From Streptomyces sp. R33 (GTDB lineage Bacteria > Actinomycetota > Actinomycetes > Streptomycetales > Streptomycetaceae): DNA of 64,000 bases. Location: contig NZ_CP165727.1 in assembly GCF_041200175.1 (NCBI RefSeq), forward strand, positions 2,827,501 to 2,891,500, read 5' to 3'. The position numbers and the translations under genes were made by a program. Every line of letters starts with the position of its first letter. The first letter of the stretch is position 1. The notes below the pieces were generated by a model that saw only the letters and a program-made list of their open reading frames with translations, made no database searches and had not been told where the DNA came from. Below are positions 60,124-64,000 of this stretch, piece by piece.

Positions 60124-61542
60124 TCAGCTGTCGAAGCCCAGGCCGAGCTTGTCCAGCGCCTTCAGCCACAGGTTGCGGCGCCCGCCGCGGGCGTCCGCCC
60201 GGGCCAGGGACCACTTGGTGAGGGTGATCCCGGTCCAGGCGAAGGGCTCCGGCGGGAACGGCATGGGCCGCGACTTCACCATCTCCAGCTCGGTCCGCTC
60301 GGTGCGGGCCCCGTCGAGCAGGTCCAGCATCACGTCGGCGCCGAAGCGGGTGGCCCCGACCCCGAGCCCGGTGTAGCCGGCCGCGTAGGCGACCCTGCCG
60401 CCGTGCGCCGTGCCGAAGAAGGCGGAGAAGCGCGAGCAGGTGTCGATGGCCCCGCCCCAGGCGTGGCTGAACTTGATGCCCTCCAGCTGCGGGAACGCGC
60501 TGAAGAAGTGCTGCGCGAGCTTCAGGTACGTCTCGGGGCGGTGGTCGTACTCGGAGTCGAGCTTGCCGCGGTAGGGGTAGATGGCGTCGTAGCCGCCCCA
60601 CAGGATGCGGTTCTCCGGGGTGATGCGGAAGTAGTGGAACTGGTTGGCGCTGTCACCCAGGCCCTGGCGGTTGTTCCAGCCGATGGCCTTCAGCTGGTCG
60701 GCGGTCAGCGGCTCGGTCATCAGCGCGTAGTCGTAGACGGGCACCGTGAACGGCCGGATCCGCTTGACCAGCGAGGGGAAGATGTTGGTGCCGAGCGCCA
60801 CGCGGCGGGCGAAGATCCGCCCGTACGGGGTGCGCACGGCCATCCCGGCGCCCGAGGAGGCCAGGGACAGCCCCCGGGTGTTCTCGTAGATCCGCACGCC
60901 CAGCGACAGGCAGGCCTCCTTCAGGCCCCATGCCAGCTTGGCGGGGTTGAGCATGGCGACCCCGTCGGTGTCCCACAGGCCCGCGAGGAACGTCGGCGAG
61001 TCGACCTCGGCGCGCAGCTCCTCGCGGTCCAGCCAGCGCGAGCCGCCGGCGAGGCCCAGCTTCTCGGCCTCCTCGTACAGCTCGCGCAGCTCCTCGACCT
61101 GGTGGGGCTCGGTGGCCACGTCGATCTCGCCGGTGCGCTCGAAGTCGCAGTCGATGCCGTAGCGGGCGATGGCCGCCTCGATCTCGTCGAGGTTGCGGGC
61201 GCCCAGCTCCTCCAGCTTGGCGAGCTCGCCCGGCCAGCGGGCCATGCCGTTGGCGAGGCCGTGCGTGAGGGAGGCTGCGCAGAAGCCCCCGTTGCGTCCG
61301 GAGGCGGCCCAGCCCGCCTCCTTGGACTCGATCAGGACGACGTCCCGGGCGGGGTCGCGCTCCTTGGCGATCAGCGCGGTCCACAGTCCGCTGTACCCGG
61401 CGCCGATGACGAGCAGGTCGCAGGCCTCGTCCGACGTCAGCGCCGGCTGTGCGGCGGGCTTGCCGGGGTCGTCCAGCCAGTACGAGACCGGCAGTGCTTC
61501 GGAAAGGGATTGAGCAACGCTTCGCATGGCGACTGGGGCCAT
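60124..61542 (-). CDS. FAD-dependent amine oxidoreductase, possibly gamma-glutamylputrescine oxidase
   Basis: A 472-residue DAO-family flavoprotein with the FAD loop VIGAGYSGLW, the SGRNGGF motif and the C-terminal AYAAGYTGLGVGATRFGADV. The ATG (at 61540-61542) has GGGAG nine bases upstream; a TTG nine bases earlier is less likely. It follows the potABC genes by 21 bp on the same strand. The PuuB-like family and the polyamine transporter suggest oxidation of putrescine or its gamma-glutamyl derivative; the substrate is inferred. Confidence 0.87.
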   Translation of the reverse strand: MAPVAMRSVAQSLSEALPVSYWLDDPGKPAAQPALTSDEACDLLVIGAGYSGLWTALIAKERDPARDVVLIESKEAGWAASGRNGGFCAASLTHGLANGMARWPGELAKLEELGARNLDEIEAAIARYGIDCDFERTGEIDVATEPHQVEELRELYEEAEKLGLAGGSRWLDREELRAEVDSPTFLAGLWDTDGVAMLNPAKLAWGLKEACLSLGVRIYENTRGLSLASSGAGMAVRTPYGRIFARRVALGTNIFPSLVKRIRPFTVPVYDYALMTEPLTADQLKAIGWNNRQGLGDSANQFHYFRITPENRILWGGYDAIYPYRGKLDSEYDHRPETYLKLAQHFFSAFPQLEGIKFSHAWGGAIDTCSRFSAFFGTAHGGRVAYAAGYTGLGVGATRFGADVMLDLLDGARTERTELEMVKSRPMPFPPEPFAWTGITLTKWSLARADARGGRRNLWLKALDKLGLGFDS

Positions 61543-61563
61543 GGCTTCCAACTCCCTACAGAG

Positions 61564-62358
61564 TTACTTGGGCTGTGCGTTCTTGCGGCGGTTCCCGACC
61601 ATCTGGCCGGCGAGCACCACCAGCACCGCGATGACGAACATCGCCGTACCGATGACGTTGATCTGGACAGGCGTACCGCGCTGGGCCGATCCCCACACGA
61701 ACATGGGGAAGGTGACGGTGTTGCCGGAGTTGAAGTTGGTGATGATGAAGTCGTCGAACGAGAGCGCGAACGAGAGCAGCGCGCCCGCGGCGATACCGGG
61801 TGCCGCGATCGGGAGGGTTACCCGTACGAAGGTCTGCACCGGCCCCGCGTAGAGGTCGCGGGCGGCCTCCTCCAGGCGCGGGTCCATCGACAGGACGCGT
61901 GCCTTGACGGCGGCGACGACGAAGCTGAGGCAGAACATGATGTGGGCGATCAGGATCGTCCAGAAGCCCAGCTGGATGCCCATGTTGAGGAAGAGGGCGA
62001 GCAGCGAGGCAGCCATCACGATCTCGGGCATGGCCATCGGCAGGAAGATCAGCGAGTTCACCGCACCGCGCGCCCGGAAGCGGTAGCGGACGAGCGCGAA
62101 GGCGATGGCCGTGCCGAGGACGGTGGCGCCGATGGTGGCCCACACGGCGATCTGGAGCGACAGGGACAGGGAGCCGCACAGGTCGGCGACCCCGCAGGGG
62201 TCCTTCCAGGCGTCGAGCGAGAACTCCTGCCAGGCGTAGTTGAACCGCCCGGTGGGGTTGTTGAAGGAGAAGACCGTCACGACGACGTTCGGCAGGATCA
62301 GGTAGGCGAGCGTGCCGAGTCCGAAGATGACGACGAGATTGCGCCGGAGCCAACGCAT
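61564..62358 (-). CDS. potC: Spermidine/putrescine-type ABC transporter permease (PotC-like)
   Basis: A 264-residue permease with six membrane segments and the EAA loop (EEAARDLYAGPVQTFVRVTLPIAAPGI). [13 protein letters not shown] is the start. It overlaps potB by one base (TGATG). With PotB it forms the membrane pore of the importer. Confidence 0.92.
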   Translation of the reverse strand: MRWLRRNLVVIFGLGTLAYLILPNVVVTVFSFNNPTGRFNYAWQEFSLDAWKDPCGVADLCGSLSLSLQIAVWATIGATVLGTAIAFALVRYRFRARGAVNSLIFLPMAMPEIVMAASLLALFLNMGIQLGFWTILIAHIMFCLSFVVAAVKARVLSMDPRLEEAARDLYAGPVQTFVRVTLPIAAPGIAAGALLSFALSFDDFIITNFNSGNTVTFPMFVWGSAQRGTPVQINVIGTAMFVIAVLVVLAGQMVGNRRKNAQPK

Positions 62359-63287
62359 CAGACCAGGTCCTCCGTCCCCGCTCGGCGGATGTAGATGGTG
62401 ACCATGATCAGCACGATGGCCATGAGGATGAAGGACAGCGCGGCGGCCGTCGGGTAATCGAGGATGCGCAGGTACTGCGACTGGATGACGTTGCCGATCA
62501 TCCGGGTGTCCGTGGAGCCGAGCAGTTCGGCGTTCACGTAGTCGCCGCTCGCCGGGATGAAGGTGAGCAGGGTGCCGGAGACCACGCCCGGCATGGAGAG
62601 CGGGAAGGTCACCTTCCGGAAGGTCGTGGCGGGGCGGGCGTACAGGTCCCCGGCCGCCTCGTGGAGGCGGGTGTCGATGCGCTCCAGGGAGGTGTAGAGC
62701 GGCAGGATCATGAAGGGGAGGAAGTTGTACGTCAGACCGCAGACGACGGCGAGCGGCGTGGCGAGCACCCGCTCCCCCTCGGTCATCCCGAGCCAGCTGG
62801 TGACGTCCAGGACGTGCAGGGTGTTGAGGACGTCCACCACCGGGCCGCCGTCGGCCAGGATCGTCTTCCAGGCCAGCGTGCGGATCAGGAAGCTGGTGAA
62901 GAACGGCGCGATGACCAGCACCAGCAAAAGGTTTCTCCAGCGGCCTGCCTTGAAGGCGATCAGGTAGGCCAGCGGGTACCCGAGCAGCAGGCACAGCACG
63001 GTCGCGGTGCCGGCGTAGAGCAGGGAGCGCAGGAACTGCGGGTAGTACTCGGTGAGGGCGTCCCAGTACGTCTGGAAGTGCCAGGTGACCTGGAAGCCCT
63101 CTTCGAGGGAGCCGGTCTGCACCGAGGTGGAGGCCTGGTAGATCATCGGCAGGACGAAGAAGACCAGCAGCCACAGGATGCCGGGGAGCAGCAGCCAGTA
63201 CGGGACCAGCCGCTTGCGCACGGACGGCCTGTGGACCGGGGGTTCGGTGGCGGCCTCGGCCTCCGGTGGCGCGACGGTGGCGGTCAT
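62358..63287 (-). CDS. potB: Spermidine/putrescine-type ABC transporter permease (PotB-like)
   Basis: A 309-residue permease with a polar N-terminus of about 30 residues, six membrane segments and the EAA loop ([27 protein letters not shown]). The segment [13 protein letters not shown] is typical of PotB. Its ATG overlaps the potA stop. Confidence 0.92.
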   Translation of the reverse strand: MTATVAPPEAEAATEPPVHRPSVRKRLVPYWLLLPGILWLLVFFVLPMIYQASTSVQTGSLEEGFQVTWHFQTYWDALTEYYPQFLRSLLYAGTATVLCLLLGYPLAYLIAFKAGRWRNLLLVLVIAPFFTSFLIRTLAWKTILADGGPVVDVLNTLHVLDVTSWLGMTEGERVLATPLAVVCGLTYNFLPFMILPLYTSLERIDTRLHEAAGDLYARPATTFRKVTFPLSMPGVVSGTLLTFIPASGDYVNAELLGSTDTRMIGNVIQSQYLRILDYPTAAALSFILMAIVLIMVTIYIRRAGTEDLV

Positions 63288-64000
63288 GCGCTCTCCTCGA
63301 CCGTCTCGATGCCGGCGTCTATGTCCTGGGCGGCGTCGAGGCCGAAGGTGTGCTCCGGGTTCCAGTGCAGGACGACCTCGGCGCCGGGGGCGAGGCGCGC
63401 GTCCCGCTCGATGTTCTGGACGTACACCTCCAGCTCCGGGCAGACGGGGCTGTCGATGACGTACTGGGTGGAGACGCCGATGAAGGAGGAGGCGGCTATC
63501 GTGCCGCGGACCTGGTTGCGGCCGGCCGCGACGGTGTCCTCGTCCTCCGCGTGGACCAGGGATATCTTCTCGGGACGCACCCCGACCAGCAGCTTTCCGC
63601 CGGCCTTGGGCGTGGTCGAACATCGGGCCGCGGGCAGCCGCAGCTTCGTGCCGGCCGAGCTGACCATGACATCGGAGCCGCCGGCCTCCAGGACCTCGGC
63701 CTCGATGAGGTTCGAGGTGCCGAGGAAGTTGGCGACGAAGGTGGTCTTCGGGTTCTCGTACAGCTCGGCGGGGGCGCCCAGCTGCTCGACGCGGCCGCCG
63801 TTCATCACGGCGACCGTGTCGGCCATGGTCATGGCCTCCTCCTGGTCGTGCGTGACGTGCACGAAGGTGATGCCGACCTCGGTCTGGATCCTCTTCAGCT
63901 CCAGCTGCATCTGGCGGCGCAGCTTGAGGTCGAGGGCGCCGAGGGGTTCGTCGAGGAGCAGCACCTGCGGGTGGTTGATGAGCGCGCGGGCGACGGCCAC
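63284..64000 (-). CDS. potA: Polyamine ABC transporter ATPase (PotA-like), C-terminal part
   Basis: The last 238 or so residues are visible; the N-terminus with Walker A lies beyond the right edge. The visible part has the end of the signature region (VAVARAL), Walker B ([15 protein letters not shown]), the His switch ([15 protein letters not shown]) and a TOBE domain ([26 protein letters not shown]). It is the first visible gene of the pot unit; the binding protein gene is expected further right. Confidence 0.93.
   Translation of the reverse strand: MAVARALINHPQVLLLDEPLGALDLKLRRQMQLELKRIQTEVGITFVHVTHDQEEAMTMADTVAVMNGGRVEQLGAPAELYENPKTTFVANFLGTSNLIEAEVLEAGGSDVMVSSAGTKLRLPAARCSTTPKAGGKLLVGVRPEKISLVHAEDEDTVAAGRNQVRGTIAASSFIGVSTQYVIDSPVCPELEVYVQNIERDARLAPGAEVVLHWNPEHTFGLDAAQDIDAGIETVEESA

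Overview
The window is a very GC-rich actinobacterial chromosome segment, almost certainly from a Streptomyces. The main reason is gene order: thyX-dapA-rnj, rpsO-pnp, a type VII secretion locus, rimP-nusA-ylxR-infB-rbfA-truB-ribF, dxr-rseP-ispG and gabT/gabD follow one another as in the core of Streptomyces chromosomes. GTG starts, four-base ATGA/GTGA overlaps and third-position G/C bias agree. I see no IS element, prophage, CRISPR array, tRNA or rRNA.

Layout. 1-9442: mostly minus-strand housekeeping genes (RNase J, lysine/diaminopimelate enzymes DapA and DapB, flavin-dependent thymidylate synthase ThyX, an M16 peptidase, PNPase, ribosomal protein S15) with two small membrane-protein genes on the plus strand. 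9616-25049: a complete type VII (ESX-like) secretion locus with EccD, EccC, two WXG100 proteins, mycosin MycP, EccB and EccE, an unrecognised 232-residue partner of EccE, and a proline-rich MinD/ParA-like ATPase. A DUF397 gene and a repeat-filled 756-bp gap lie inside it. 25135-34858: the translation and RNA-maturation cluster rimP-nusA-ylxR-infB-DUF503-rbfA-truB-ribF, interrupted by an ECF sigma factor and a membrane partner on the opposite strand. 35015-38051: a Tat lipoprotein, a ferritin-like protein, a kinase-fold protein with a changed active site, and a band-7 protein. 38079-48781: ProS, two GNAT acetyltransferases, the MEP isoprenoid genes ispG and dxr around an RseP-type protease, a hypothetical protein and a long acyl-CoA dehydrogenase. 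49187-64000: amine catabolism (aldehyde dehydrogenase, PucR regulator, gabT, FAD amine oxidoreductase, potCBA transporter), an orphan VirD4/FtsK-like ATPase, a PAP2 phosphatase and a secreted GH18 chitinase whose promoter carries a DasR-type operator.

How it fits together. The type VII genes form a machine: EccB, C, D and E in the membrane, MycP as processing protease, and the WXG100 pair as substrate or partner. The pot genes, the FAD oxidoreductase, GabT, the dehydrogenase and the PucR regulator form a plausible route from imported polyamine through 4-aminobutyrate to succinate. Intrinsic terminators or perfect palindromes separate most convergent units.
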